Positions 32,374 to 41,636 are shown, counted from the first letter of the stretch. The stretch: 64,000 nt of DNA from RGIG995 sp045542115 (GCA_045542115.1 JAZQKK010000027.1:1-64000); one strand, 5' to 3'. Notes: generated from the letters alone by a model not told the origin. Program-made: numbers and translations.

Positions 32374-33246
32374 ATGAAATTCAAATTCCCCTCTTCGGTC
32401 AAGTCCGTTATCTTGGACTTGTTTTGTGCCGTTATCGGCAGTTTTTTCTACGCCGCCGCCGTGCGGATGTTCATTGACCCGAACCACATTTCCGTGGGCG
32501 GCCTTACGGGCGTAGGGTCGGTACTGAAATATCTGTGGCAATTCCCCATCGGTCTTTCGGTACTCTTGATGAATGTCCCGCTGTTTTTATTGTCCTTTAA
32601 GCGATTGGGAAAAACCTTTTTCTTCAAAACCCTGTTTGCGACCGTCGTAATATCTCTGGTGCTGGACGGGGTGTGGTTTTTGCCCACCTTCACCGAAAAC
32701 AAATTGCTTGCGGCCATTGCCGGTGGTGTTTTGGCCGGGGCCGGACTGAGTATTATTTTCAGCCGGGGAATGGCCACGGGAGGCACGGACCTTTTGGCAA
32801 AACTCATCAAAGGATGGTTCCGCGGCGCCAGCTACGGAAAGGTAATTCTCTTCGCCGACGCCGTAATTCTTATCTTTTCCGCCATCGTCTATCGGGATTT
32901 GTGGTCGATTCTCTATTCCGCCATCACCGTGTATCTGTCGTCTACCGTCATCGACGCCATTCTCAACGGGATGGAACGGGCAAAAAGCGTCAGTATCATC
33001 ACCAACAAAAAACAAGCGGTCCTGGACGGCGTATTGAAAGACGTGAACCGGGGAGCCACGGTATGGAACGCCGCCGGAGGGTATACCAAAGAAGGGCGGG
33101 ACGTGATTTTGGTGGTGGTACGGAACTACGAACTGTTTCACCTCAAACAAACCATTCGGGCCGCCGACCCCGATGCCTTTCTTATCGTTTCCGACGCCAC
33201 GGAAGTGTTGGGGACCGGATTTGGAAGGAACGGAGAGAATTCGTAA
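32374..33246 (+). CDS. YitT family membrane protein (DUF2179 C-domain)
   Basis: A 290-residue integral membrane protein starting at ATG 32374 after AAAGGA. Five or six hydrophobic helices occupy residues 10-180 (GGLTGVGSVLKYL; FSRGMATGGTDLLAKLIK). A soluble C-terminal DUF2179 domain (VSIITNKKQAVLDGVLKDVNRGATVWNAAGGYTKEGRDVILVVV region) completes it. The transported substrate is unknown for the family. It is probably co-transcribed with the recR operon or from a nearby promoter, and ends at a bidirectional terminator shared with ypeB. Confidence 0.9.
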   Translation: MKFKFPSSVKSVILDLFCAVIGSFFYAAAVRMFIDPNHISVGGLTGVGSVLKYLWQFPIGLSVLLMNVPLFLLSFKRLGKTFFFKTLFATVVISLVLDGVWFLPTFTENKLLAAIAGGVLAGAGLSIIFSRGMATGGTDLLAKLIKGWFRGASYGKVILFADAVILIFSAIVYRDLWSILYSAITVYLSSTVIDAILNGMERAKSVSIITNKKQAVLDGVLKDVNRGATVWNAAGGYTKEGRDVILVVVRNYELFHLKQTIRAADPDAFLIVSDATEVLGTGFGRNGENS

Positions 33247-33342
33247 TGAAAAATGCCGTAGAAAAATAATCTGTTACGGAAATACTTTTGCCCCCGCCTT
33301 GGACATTCTTCGCACCGTCGGAAATACAAAATAATAAATCGG

Positions 33343-33378
33343 GAACGGTCTTCTAAACCGTTCCCCATTTTTTTGCAA
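33343..33378. terminator. Terminator between yitT-type gene and ypeB
   Basis: Stem GGGAACGGT/ACCGTTCCC (33343-33351 with 33359-33367), then CATTTTTTTG on plus. It lies between convergent genes. The preceding ~95 nt hold nothing recognisable. Confidence 0.82.
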
Positions 33379-34728
33379 TTATATCGCCGTTCGCCGGTCT
33401 TCGTCTTCGATGAGAATGAGAATCTCTTCTTCCACTTTGGTGTTGGCATTCACAAAGACCATCACCCGGGTCTCGGTATCGTCGTGGACGGTAAACTGCC
33501 AGCATATCGCTTCCTTTCCGTCACCCCCGGGAACCGAAGCAAGGTCTACGGATTCCACCGAAAGGTCGTCCCGCAAGACCTGCATCGCCTGTTCCTTGGA
33601 AACCGTTACAGACAGGTTCCGTCCGGGGTTGTGGGCGAGAAGATATTCCACCGCGTTGACGGTCATAATCTCTCCGTTATCCAGCGCCATCGTCACGGTG
33701 ATACGGTCGGAATAGACCAACACTCCGTCCTGCCGAAACACGTAGACGGCCGTGAGGGTGTTTTCCGCCGATTGCCAAGACACCGGCTCCATTCCCTCAA
33801 ATCCCAATTCCGCCAACTTTTCGCTCCCGAACATCAATGCCTCTTCCACCGAGAGTTTGGACTCGTTTACCTCACGCAGATTGCTCATTCCGTACAGAAT
33901 TCCGCCCCGTTCCGAAAGAGCAATCGCCGTATCCCCGTTGCGGTATTCCCGGAAGGGGAATGGGGTATCAAAGCGGCTTTCTTCCGTCAATTCTTCTTCC
34001 TTGACCGAACCGTATTTTGCCGCAAGGGTCTTCAATTTGGCCTTTTCCAACTCCGGCAACTCTTCCAACCACGTAGACGTTCTCGATTCCCGCCAGGCGG
34101 AATGTTCCCCGTCGTAGGTCAAGGGGCGGTCTGCGGAAAAAATGTCTTCCAGAGATTCAAATTCCGTCTTGTCTTCCCCTTCTTCCGAAGGAAGCAAAAG
34201 TTTTTGCATTTCTTCGTAGCCGGGATTTTCGTCGGCAATTTTTTCCGACAGCATCATCACTTCGTCCGCTAACTGCTGGGAGCGGAGGGCCAAGGTTTTC
34301 AAAGAGGTTTGTTCCCCTTCGCTCAAATCCTCGCCCCGCAACTGTTTGCGAGCCATTTCCAGGGTAAATTCCCCCACTTGGTTCAAAAAGGTTTCGGTGG
34401 CTTGCAAACGAAGTTCATACACCGGCAACGTCTCCAAGGCCGTGCGAGCCGCTCCCGCCTCGGAAAAGACCCGGGCCGCCCAGGAAACGGTCTGATAATT
34501 TCCGGAAGCAAACAAGCCTTTTTGCAGGTCGGTTTCAAGGTCGCTCAAAGCGCCGGACAATTCCGACACCGACTGACGCCAAAAAGCGGCGGTCTGGGTC
34601 TGATAATCCTTTTGCTGATTGTTTTTTGCGGTATTCATCCCAATCAGTCCGGCACATAATCCCAAAACAGTCAGTGCCCCTAAGACCGAAAAGACGATGA
34701 GGGTCGTTTTTTTTATTTTTACATACAT
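33379..34728 (-). CDS. ypeB: Spore germination protein YpeB
   Basis: Needed for assembly and stability of the cortex-lytic enzyme SleB in spores. The 449-residue length matches YpeB. It has an N-terminal signal-anchor (residues 8-30), the characteristic QTAAFWRQSVSELSGALSDLETDLQKGL region and C-terminal PepSY-type repeats (LSVEEALMFGSEKLAELGFEGM; VSKEQAMQVLRDDLSVES; CWQFTV). It starts at ATG 34728 after AAGGAAGGG. In Bacillus it follows sleB; here no sleB is adjacent. A sigma-G promoter could not be recognised with confidence. Confidence 0.9.
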   Translation of the reverse strand: MYVKIKKTTLIVFSVLGALTVLGLCAGLIGMNTAKNNQQKDYQTQTAAFWRQSVSELSGALSDLETDLQKGLFASGNYQTVSWAARVFSEAGAARTALETLPVYELRLQATETFLNQVGEFTLEMARKQLRGEDLSEGEQTSLKTLALRSQQLADEVMMLSEKIADENPGYEEMQKLLLPSEEGEDKTEFESLEDIFSADRPLTYDGEHSAWRESRTSTWLEELPELEKAKLKTLAAKYGSVKEEELTEESRFDTPFPFREYRNGDTAIALSERGGILYGMSNLREVNESKLSVEEALMFGSEKLAELGFEGMEPVSWQSAENTLTAVYVFRQDGVLVYSDRITVTMALDNGEIMTVNAVEYLLAHNPGRNLSVTVSKEQAMQVLRDDLSVESVDLASVPGGDGKEAICWQFTVHDDTETRVMVFVNANTKVEEEILILIEDEDRRTAI

Positions 34729-34833
34729 TGAAAGTACCCTTCCTTTTTTTTCAAAATGCGCCCGTTCTTGTTGTTATCCTCTCCCCAAAGAGAAAATTTA
34801 TACCAACTTTCCCCTTCTGCCGTAAAAATGCCC

Positions 34834-34862
34834 TTGCTTTTTTACAAAAAATATGGTATTAT
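34834..34862 (+). promoter_or_regulatory. Promoter of WG-repeat gene
   Basis: TTGCTT (34834-34839), 17 nt, TATTAT (34857-34862); it may also drive ddl and the genes downstream to 41.2 kb. Confidence 0.6.
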
Positions 34863-34896
34863 ATATAATGTATTATTGTGTACAAGGAGTTTGTTT

Positions 34897-36066
34897 ATGA
34901 AAAAAATCCTTCTTTGGTCGGGGCTGGCCCTGGTAATTGCGGCGGCAATCGTCGTTGCAGTCCTTTTCCTTGCCCCGGACCGGGTGAAAACGGTGGATAA
35001 CGAATATTTATATACTTTGGACGGACAGTGGGACAACGCCCGGGACTTCTCCGAAGGCTTTGCGGCGGTAAAAAAAGACGGAAAATGGGGTTATATTGAC
35101 GCCGAAGGCAACGTGACCGTTTCCCCGAAATACGACGGAGCTTACTCCTTCTCGGAAGGTCTTGCAGCAGTACAAAACGGCGGAAAATGGGGATATATTG
35201 ACGCAAAAGGAACGGTGGTCATTCCCTTTACCTACACTTCCACCTACGCTTTTTCCGAAGGGCTTGCCGTCTACGGACAGGGCAATTATTACGGCTATAT
35301 CGACAAGACCGGAAAAGCCGTCACCCCTCCCATTTACAGCGAGGCTACGTCCTTTGAAAACGGGGTAGCTTGCGTAAAGAAAGACGGGAAGTACGGATTT
35401 ATCGACGACACAGCAACCCCCGTCACCGAATGGGTCTACGGTATGAAATCCGAAGCAGACGAAGGGCTGATTCCCGTGTTTTACCACGATACGGAGAAGG
35501 GAAGCAACACCGGATACATCGACGTAACGGGAAAACAGGTCCTGGACTTTTTGTGGTACGACGCCAAAGAATTTTCCGAAGGCTTGGCGGCGGCTTGCGA
35601 CGAATATACCAAGCCCTACGGATTTATCGACAACAAAGGAACCTATGTCATCGAGCCGGCGTGGGATTCCGCGGAAGCCTTTTCCAGCGGATATGCGCTG
35701 GTGATGAAAGACCGGGTTTACACCTATATCGATAAAACCGGAAAAGCCATCACCGAAAAGACCTATCAAAAGGCGTATTCCTTTACCGATTCCGGGCTTG
35801 CCCGCATTGCCGTCGCTGCCGGAGCGAGCTGGCAATTCGGATTCATCGACGGGACGGGAGCAGAAGTCATTGCCCCGTCTTACGCTGCGGCAATGGATTT
35901 TGAACACGGCGTCGCCCCCGTATCCAACGGAACCAAGTGGGGCTTTATCAACACCGACGGAACCGACATTTCCGGGATGAAATGGACGGCGGTCGGCGGC
36001 TTTTCCCAGGAAGGCATCGCCCGGGTACAATCCGGCGAGGTCTGGGGCTTCGTTAAATTGAAGTAA
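34897..36066 (+). CDS. WG-repeat extracytoplasmic protein
   Basis: A 389-residue protein starting at ATG 34897 after AAGGAG. After a signal-anchor (residues 5-25) it consists of about eight ~40-residue WG/KWG repeats, each with the pattern FSEGLAAV...KWGYIDxxGxxVIPP.Y (for example DGKWGYIDAEG, GGKWGYIDAKG, YGYIDKTGK, KYGFIDDT). Such beta-rich repeat proteins are probably surface binding modules; function is unknown. It is followed 14 nt later by ddl and appears to share its transcript. Confidence 0.9.
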   Translation: MKKILLWSGLALVIAAAIVVAVLFLAPDRVKTVDNEYLYTLDGQWDNARDFSEGFAAVKKDGKWGYIDAEGNVTVSPKYDGAYSFSEGLAAVQNGGKWGYIDAKGTVVIPFTYTSTYAFSEGLAVYGQGNYYGYIDKTGKAVTPPIYSEATSFENGVACVKKDGKYGFIDDTATPVTEWVYGMKSEADEGLIPVFYHDTEKGSNTGYIDVTGKQVLDFLWYDAKEFSEGLAAACDEYTKPYGFIDNKGTYVIEPAWDSAEAFSSGYALVMKDRVYTYIDKTGKAITEKTYQKAYSFTDSGLARIAVAAGASWQFGFIDGTGAEVIAPSYAAAMDFEHGVAPVSNGTKWGFINTDGTDISGMKWTAVGGFSQEGIARVQSGEVWGFVKLK

Positions 36067-36080
36067 GGAGGAATCGTTTT

Positions 36081-37124
36081 ATGAATATCGTAGTGCTTGC
36101 AGGGGGATATTCCCCGGAACGGGACGTGTCTCTCTCTTCCGGAAGTTTGATTGCCAATTCCTTGATGCGGTCGGGGCATCGCGTATTGCTCGTAGACGCT
36201 TTTTTGGGTCTTGAAATCCCAGAAAACAAAGAAATCGACCAACTGTTCCGCGGAAAGGGTGACGAAGAATATTCCTATCGGATTTCAGAAATCGCCCCGG
36301 ATATGGATGAACTGAAAAAACTTGCTTACAAAGGGTCTTTGGTGGGAAAAAACGTATTGAAACTGTGCCACCACGCCGACTTGGTATTTATGGCCCTTCA
36401 CGGTGCAATGGGGGAAAACGGTCAGATGCAAGCCATTCTGGAAGCGGAAAACGTTCGCTTCACCGGATCTACCCACGTGGGTTGCGTGCTTGCGATGGAT
36501 AAAGATATTACCAAAAAACTCCTCCGCGCAGAAGGTATTCCCACGGCGGATTGGGTCACGCTGGACCTGAAACGGGACCCCCTTCCCACCACCGCCCAGC
36601 TGCCTTGCGTGGTCAAACCCTGTTCTTGCGGTTCCAGTGTGGGGATTTCCATCGTCCACACGGAAGAAGAATTGCGAATCGCCTTGGAAGAAGCGAAAAA
36701 ATATGAGGATCTGATCCTGATTGAAAATAAGATTTCCGGCCGGGAATTTTCCGTGGGCGTGTTGGACGGGAAAGCCCTTCCGCCCATTGAAATCATCCCC
36801 AAGACCGGCTTTTACGATTACAAGAACAAATATCAAGCCGGAGCCACAGAAGAAATCTGCCCGGCCGTAATGACCGAAGACGAGACGGCAAACGTACAAG
36901 AACTGGCAGAAAAAGTGGCCCGGGTCCTTCGGCTGGGAAGTTATTGCCGTATCGACTTTATTTTGGAACAAACCACCGGCGTATTCTATTGCTTGGAGGC
37001 AAACACGTTGCCGGGAATGACCCCCAACAGTCTGCTCCCCCAAGAAGCGAGAGCCGCCGGCATCGACTACGATACGCTGTGTCAGACCATCGTAGATCTG
37101 GCACCCCCCGCAGGAACGGTATAA
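36081..37124 (+). CDS. ddl: D-alanine--D-alanine ligase
   Basis: ATP-grasp enzyme making D-Ala-D-Ala for peptidoglycan. The 347-residue protein shows LAGGYSPERDVSLSSG, LVFMALHGAMGENGQMQA, FTGSTHVGCVLAMDKDITK, VVKPCSCGSSVGISIV, ISGREFSVGVL, the omega-loop region KTGFYDYKNKYQAG and CRIDFIL...CLEANTLPGMTPNSLLPQ. The Tyr-containing FYDYKNKY loop is typical of Ala-Ala ligases rather than Ala-Lac ligases. It starts at ATG 36081 after AAGGAGG and lies between the WG-repeat gene and an unknown gene. Confidence 0.95.
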   Translation: MNIVVLAGGYSPERDVSLSSGSLIANSLMRSGHRVLLVDAFLGLEIPENKEIDQLFRGKGDEEYSYRISEIAPDMDELKKLAYKGSLVGKNVLKLCHHADLVFMALHGAMGENGQMQAILEAENVRFTGSTHVGCVLAMDKDITKKLLRAEGIPTADWVTLDLKRDPLPTTAQLPCVVKPCSCGSSVGISIVHTEEELRIALEEAKKYEDLILIENKISGREFSVGVLDGKALPPIEIIPKTGFYDYKNKYQAGATEEICPAVMTEDETANVQELAEKVARVLRLGSYCRIDFILEQTTGVFYCLEANTLPGMTPNSLLPQEARAAGIDYDTLCQTIVDLAPPAGTV

Positions 37125-37158
37125 CACGAAACGAACGTAAGAAAGGAGGGGACGGGAA

Positions 37159-38571
37159 TTGTATACCAGCCTTCTCTTTCCTCAGCCGGGAAGGGGAACC
37201 GGGATTGGAGATCTGTCTCAACCCGTCACCCCCGAGCAGGCGAAGTCGATGCTGTTTTCCGCAATCCCTACCGAGGTTTTGAACTATCGAAAGGAATTTG
37301 CGGAAGAATTGCTGAGCTCTTCCCCGTTGCGCGACGCCTTTCGTCTTTGTGCCGAAATCCCGAATATCGCCCTTCCGAAGGCACAACCCTCAAAGGAAGC
37401 GGCCGAGTACGAAAAGGTGACGTCTTTTTTGGCGTTTGCAACCTTTTTTGATACATTCTGCTCTTTTATTTCCCCTTTGATTCCTCAAAGCCGGGCGGCG
37501 AAACGGTGCTTTTTGACCTTTCGTAATTACGGAGAAAGTTTTGAATATCGGAAACGGAAGACGGTTGCCCTGGAATTGATACGGCAACTGCATTGGGACG
37601 GGGGATATTCGCTGTTTTCTCAACCTTCCGGGGCGGTTCGCATCGTCAAAGAAACCACCCTTCCCGACGGCATTTGTTTTGCACTTGACCGGGCGGTGGA
37701 ACTTTTGGGAAGACCGCCGGAAGAAGAATCCCTCTTTCCCAAAGAAAGAAATAACACGGAAACCGCCCTTCTCACCGGGCTTCTTCGCCGCAACGAATCT
37801 CTTTTCCGGGCCTTTCGGAACTTTAACGCAGATGAACCGCGGGAATATAACGACCTTCTTCGCATCGGTGCCGAGGCCGCGTTGTACCAATCTGCCCTAT
37901 TTCCCGACCTTCCCTTGCCGGAAATGAATTTTCCGGAAAAATCTGCCGGGCAGTGTCCTTTAACGGGACCGTCAAACCGCCCTGCCGTGCGCTTTGATGA
38001 GGTTCCCACGCTGTATCCCCGGTTGCAATCCCTTCGTGAAGATTGGAGCCGGCTGAAAACCACGGCGTTGCGGGAACGAAACGCCCCGGCCGGTATTTCC
38101 TATGAAGAGACCTTTGATATTTTAAAGCAAAACGCCGTCAGCGTGACGGAGCATCTGCGGTTTTTACAACGGGTCGGACAGTATCTTCCCCCCGACGCCT
38201 TCTCCCACCCGGAGACAGTGGCGTTTTTGGAAGAAATCCACGCCTATGCCCATTCTCCTATTTTCCGCACTCTGTGGGAACAAATCGCACCGTATCCGTT
38301 GTTGTCTTCCCAATCTGCCCAGAGTGTTCTGCACTTGAAGACCAACCGCAAAGGGGCGGTGGTGAGTGCAGACTTGCGATACCTTGGAACCAACGCCGCA
38401 GGATATCAGCGGAAATACTCCTATCCTTCGGACACGTTTTCGGTCTCCCTGCCCGGGGACGGATGGGACGGCTGGACCACCTGTGCTTTGGGGCGGCTTG
38501 CCAACGGTTTTTGCACCTTGACCAAAGCACTTCGCCACGTCACGTCTCCCCTGGGAGAATCAGAAGAATGA
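37159..38571 (+). CDS. Hypothetical cytoplasmic protein downstream of ddl
   Basis: Not recognised. A 470-residue soluble protein with a TTG start at 37159, supported by AAAGGAGGGG 8-9 nt upstream; no ATG fits as well. It is largely alpha-helical, Phe/Leu/Arg-rich, without signal peptide, transmembrane helices, Walker motifs or Cys clusters. The segment YRKEFAEELLSSSPLRDAF vaguely recalls the core-domain helices of MutS proteins, but no ATPase domain follows, so I do not propose a function. It lies 34 nt after ddl and 37 nt before the double beta-helix protein and appears co-transcribed. Confidence 0.75.
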   Translation: MYTSLLFPQPGRGTGIGDLSQPVTPEQAKSMLFSAIPTEVLNYRKEFAEELLSSSPLRDAFRLCAEIPNIALPKAQPSKEAAEYEKVTSFLAFATFFDTFCSFISPLIPQSRAAKRCFLTFRNYGESFEYRKRKTVALELIRQLHWDGGYSLFSQPSGAVRIVKETTLPDGICFALDRAVELLGRPPEEESLFPKERNNTETALLTGLLRRNESLFRAFRNFNADEPREYNDLLRIGAEAALYQSALFPDLPLPEMNFPEKSAGQCPLTGPSNRPAVRFDEVPTLYPRLQSLREDWSRLKTTALRERNAPAGISYEETFDILKQNAVSVTEHLRFLQRVGQYLPPDAFSHPETVAFLEEIHAYAHSPIFRTLWEQIAPYPLLSSQSAQSVLHLKTNRKGAVVSADLRYLGTNAAGYQRKYSYPSDTFSVSLPGDGWDGWTTCALGRLANGFCTLTKALRHVTSPLGESEE

Positions 38572-38608
38572 GACCACTTTGCAAATAATCCCTTTTGGGA
38601 GGAATTCT

Positions 38609-41206
38609 ATGAAATTAAGGCTGTCAAAACCTATTTCCATTGCCTTATGGGCGGGGGTGGGGATTCTTCTATCCTGCGCCATTTTTGCCTTGGTCGTCGT
38701 TCTGGGAGCATCTCATCCCGAACCCCAGACCAATACTTCCGCCTTGCGAAATCCCCTGGACGGTGTCATTGACGGGGTTTCTTCCCTTTTCCGGGCAGAC
38801 CCGTCCACCGACGAATATTTTGCCGCGAACCATTTTCCGACCCTGATCGGGGCAAAAGGAGACGGCGTAAGCAACGATACGGACGAACTTCAAAAGAGTC
38901 TGGAACACGCGGGCGAGACCGGAGGAACGGTGTATCTTCCCCAAGGAATCTACCGCATCACCGAGCCTTTGACCATTCCCAGCGGAGTAACCCTGCGCGG
39001 AGACTTCTCTTCCCCCAACTCCAAAGACACCGACGGCAGAAAGACGGTCTTATTGGTGGCAGACAACGGCAAGACCCGTTCCGCGCCCCTTCTTACGTTG
39101 GAAGACAACGCCTCGCTGACCGGGATTACCGTCTATTACGAAGGACAAGCTCCGGGGAATGCGGTGGAATACCCTGCCACGGTACTCTGTAAAGCGAACG
39201 CCCGGGTGGAAAAAATCTCCCTTCTCAACCCCTATCACGGCATTTGCGTCACCGGAACGGGAGCGGTGGACCTTCGCTCGGTGTGGATCTCTCCCCTGGA
39301 TTACGGAATTTTAGTTACCGAAAACAATAACCTTGTCACCGTGGAAGATTGCTTCATCTCCCCTACCTATTGGCTCAACTACGCCCCCACCGTATTTTCT
39401 GACGGAGCGGGTTATTCTTCTTTGACGTCCTATCTTCACGAAACGATGCACGGCATTATTCTGGAAAAGGTCACCGACGTGACCTTGAACCGGGTCTTCG
39501 TGGAAGACGGGGCTGTGGGAATCTTGTTGAACGTTCCCAAGGAACAGCAAGGCGTTATTTTGATAAAAGAAACCACCGTTTCTTCCGTCTCCCAACCCTT
39601 GCATCTGTTGTCCATTCCCCAATCGGGGGTGTTGGTGGCAGATTCCACCTTCCGTCCGGAAAACGATTCCGGGGCAGACACGGTGCAGATCTCTCCCCAG
39701 ACCGAAGGGCCGGTCCTTTTCTCCAACTGTACCTTTTCCGGTCTTCCCAAACGGGTGGTAAACGGGGAAAACCATTCTTTCGTTTCTTTTTATCACTGTA
39801 ATTTCGGAACCTGGTGGGACGTTTGTTTTAATTTCTCGGCAGACACCTTCCTTGCCGTCGCCCCCACCTTCAAAACGCAAAATGAAAAAGCGACGTTGGG
39901 TAAAGACGCCTTCGGGCTTTTTTACAATTCTCCGGCGCTGGAAGAGACCTCCCAGCTGTTGTTCTCCGTCCCCCAAGGGGATGCGCTGCGAACCGAATCG
40001 GTTGCCGTAGTATCCAGCAAGGAGACGGTAAAAACCTTTGTTTCCGCACCGATTCTCAATGCTTTGGAATACGGCATCTCTCCCGAGGCGGAAGATAACG
40101 CTCCGGCGATGAACCAACTTCTTCAACGGGCAAAAGAGCAAAAAGCCACCGTCTTTTTACCCGAGGGAATTTACAAATTCAACGCCATCCTCACCGTCCC
40201 CGAAGGGGTTCGTTTGGTGGGGGTTGGATGTTCGGGGAATTACCGAACGGTATTAAATTTTAATCTGCAACAAAACACCGACTACTCTCTGTTGGAATTG
40301 GGGCAGGACAGTTCGGTGGAAAATCTGGAACTCCGTCAAGGGTCCATTTTGGCGGATTCCCATCAAACTTACGCCATCTCCACCCTTCATTCCGCAGTCC
40401 GCATCCGCAATGCAATCATTTCCGCCGGGCGGGGGATTTGGCTTGCCGGAGGAGAAAACGCCTCGATAGAACAGGTCACGCTGAACGTCACCCAGGTGGG
40501 AATTCTTTTGCAGACAGCCAAAAACGTTCATCTTCGGGATTTGACGATAACCGACCCGTCAGGGTCCTACGGCACCACCGGGATCCGTCTGGAAAACGCC
40601 ACCGCAACCCTGACCGACTGCCAAGGCGTCAACCTGGCGTGCGGTCTGGAACTGAACGGAGAAACGGACCTGGAAGCAACCCTGGTCACCCTTCGAGGCC
40701 CCACCGTGGGAATCAAAGCCTCCCATTCCGGCAAACTTGTTCTCACCGCATCCGGCTTCTCCGAAGCGGGACAGGGCGGACAGACCGTGGTCTTCCAAGG
40801 GACGGAAGCAATGAACGGAACGGCCACGATGCAAGGAATGGTGGTGGCCGGAACGTCTTTGCAGGGGAATTTGATTTCAGCGAAAAAGGGAACGACGGAG
40901 CTGCGGGCCGCACTGATTACCGCCCCCTTTACCAATACGGTCATATCCGACGGAGAGGGGAAAATTGCCCTGTACGGCTGTATCTGGGATAATATCCCCA
41001 CCAGCCACGCCACCGTCCTCGGAGGCACCGTCACCTTTGCGGCAAATCTACTTCGGTCGGACAAACTGTTCGAAGGAATCGAAGGAGATTATATGCTCAC
41101 CGTCACCGGGGAAGAATCCGGCACCGTCAACGACGACGTGAACATTATCCAACATATCTATCAAGACATCGAAACCGAAGTCGCCCCGGAAAATCAAGGG
41201 GAATAA
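38609..41206 (+). CDS. Membrane-anchored protein with two pectate-lyase-like beta-helices
   Basis: An 865-residue protein starting at ATG 38609 after GGGAGG. A signal-anchor (residues 8-33) is followed by two right-handed beta-helix modules. Each opens with the pectate-lyase-superfamily signature: GAKGDGVSNDTDELQKSL...GGTVYLPQGIYRIT near residue 85, and EDNAPAMNQLLQ...ATVFLPEGIYKF near residue 500, followed by long stretches of N-x-T/G ladder repeats. The closest architectures are polysaccharide-cleaving or -binding proteins of the Pectate_lyase_3 (GH28/phage tailspike-like) group. Catalytic residues were not identified. It ends in an acidic tail. Terminator follows at 41223. Confidence 0.85.
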   Translation: MKLRLSKPISIALWAGVGILLSCAIFALVVVLGASHPEPQTNTSALRNPLDGVIDGVSSLFRADPSTDEYFAANHFPTLIGAKGDGVSNDTDELQKSLEHAGETGGTVYLPQGIYRITEPLTIPSGVTLRGDFSSPNSKDTDGRKTVLLVADNGKTRSAPLLTLEDNASLTGITVYYEGQAPGNAVEYPATVLCKANARVEKISLLNPYHGICVTGTGAVDLRSVWISPLDYGILVTENNNLVTVEDCFISPTYWLNYAPTVFSDGAGYSSLTSYLHETMHGIILEKVTDVTLNRVFVEDGAVGILLNVPKEQQGVILIKETTVSSVSQPLHLLSIPQSGVLVADSTFRPENDSGADTVQISPQTEGPVLFSNCTFSGLPKRVVNGENHSFVSFYHCNFGTWWDVCFNFSADTFLAVAPTFKTQNEKATLGKDAFGLFYNSPALEETSQLLFSVPQGDALRTESVAVVSSKETVKTFVSAPILNALEYGISPEAEDNAPAMNQLLQRAKEQKATVFLPEGIYKFNAILTVPEGVRLVGVGCSGNYRTVLNFNLQQNTDYSLLELGQDSSVENLELRQGSILADSHQTYAISTLHSAVRIRNAIISAGRGIWLAGGENASIEQVTLNVTQVGILLQTAKNVHLRDLTITDPSGSYGTTGIRLENATATLTDCQGVNLACGLELNGETDLEATLVTLRGPTVGIKASHSGKLVLTASGFSEAGQGGQTVVFQGTEAMNGTATMQGMVVAGTSLQGNLISAKKGTTELRAALITAPFTNTVISDGEGKIALYGCIWDNIPTSHATVLGGTVTFAANLLRSDKLFEGIEGDYMLTVTGEESGTVNDDVNIIQHIYQDIETEVAPENQGE

Positions 41207-41222
41207 AATAGAACAATAACCG

Positions 41223-41254
41223 AAAAGCGAGAGGAACTTCCTCTCGCTTTTCTT
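41223..41254. terminator. Bidirectional terminator
   Basis: A 14-bp stem, AAAAGCGAGAGGAA/TTCCTCTCGCTTTT (41223-41236 with 41238-41251), with T-rich flank, between convergent genes. Confidence 0.85.
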
Positions 41255-41257
41255 TCC

Positions 41258-41500
41258 TTATTTAATTTCCTGTTCCAGGTTGCGAAATTCCGGAGTATCG
41301 AAAAACTCCGTCAGAGAAACACCCAATCCGTCACACAGCATTTTAATGGTAACGATGCCGGGGTTCAAACTGTTTCCGTATAAAATGCTTTTCAGTGTGG
41401 AGGGCGGGACGGCAGCTTCCGTCGCCAAACGATTAATCGTGAAGTCCTTTTCGCCACAAAGCGACAAAATTCGATTTTTTACGGCAGTACGAGTGTCCAT
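41258..41500 (-). CDS. Small XRE-family HTH repressor
   Basis: An 80-residue single-domain helix-turn-helix protein: FTINRLATEAAVPPSTLKSILYGNSLNPGIVTIKMLCDGLGVSLTEFF. It starts at ATG 41500 with AAAGGAGG upstream. An inverted repeat, AGACTA-4-TAGTCT (41537-41552), overlaps its -10 region, which fits autorepression. It lies downstream of spo0A, separated by the spo0A terminator, so it is an independent unit. Targets are unknown. Confidence 0.88.
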   Translation of the reverse strand: MDTRTAVKNRILSLCGEKDFTINRLATEAAVPPSTLKSILYGNSLNPGIVTIKMLCDGLGVSLTEFFDTPEFRNLEQEIK

Positions 41501-41536
41501 AAGTCCTCCTTTAAAAGAAACAAAATTATGACTTAT

Positions 41537-41552
41537 AGACTAATTATAGTCT
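41537..41552 (-). promoter_or_regulatory. Putative operator of the XRE repressor gene
   Basis: Inverted repeat AGACTA-ATTA-TAGTCT. On the minus strand its centre forms TATAAT, so a bound dimer would cover the -10 box. Confidence 0.45.
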
Positions 41553-41601
41553 TTTCCTCTTGACAAAATAGACGATATATGATAATATATATTAGCAAAA
41601 T

Positions 41602-41636
41602 AAAAAAATCGAACCTCCGTGCAGGGAGGTTCGATT
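41602..41636 (-). terminator. spo0A terminator
   Basis: A 12-bp stem, AATCGAACCTCC/GGAGGTTCGATT (41607-41618 with 41625-41636), followed on minus by seven T. Confidence 0.9.

Noticed and set aside
41626..41636. GGTTCGATT resembling a tRNA T-loop
   Set aside because: It is one arm of the spo0A terminator; no acceptor or anticodon stem is present nearby.
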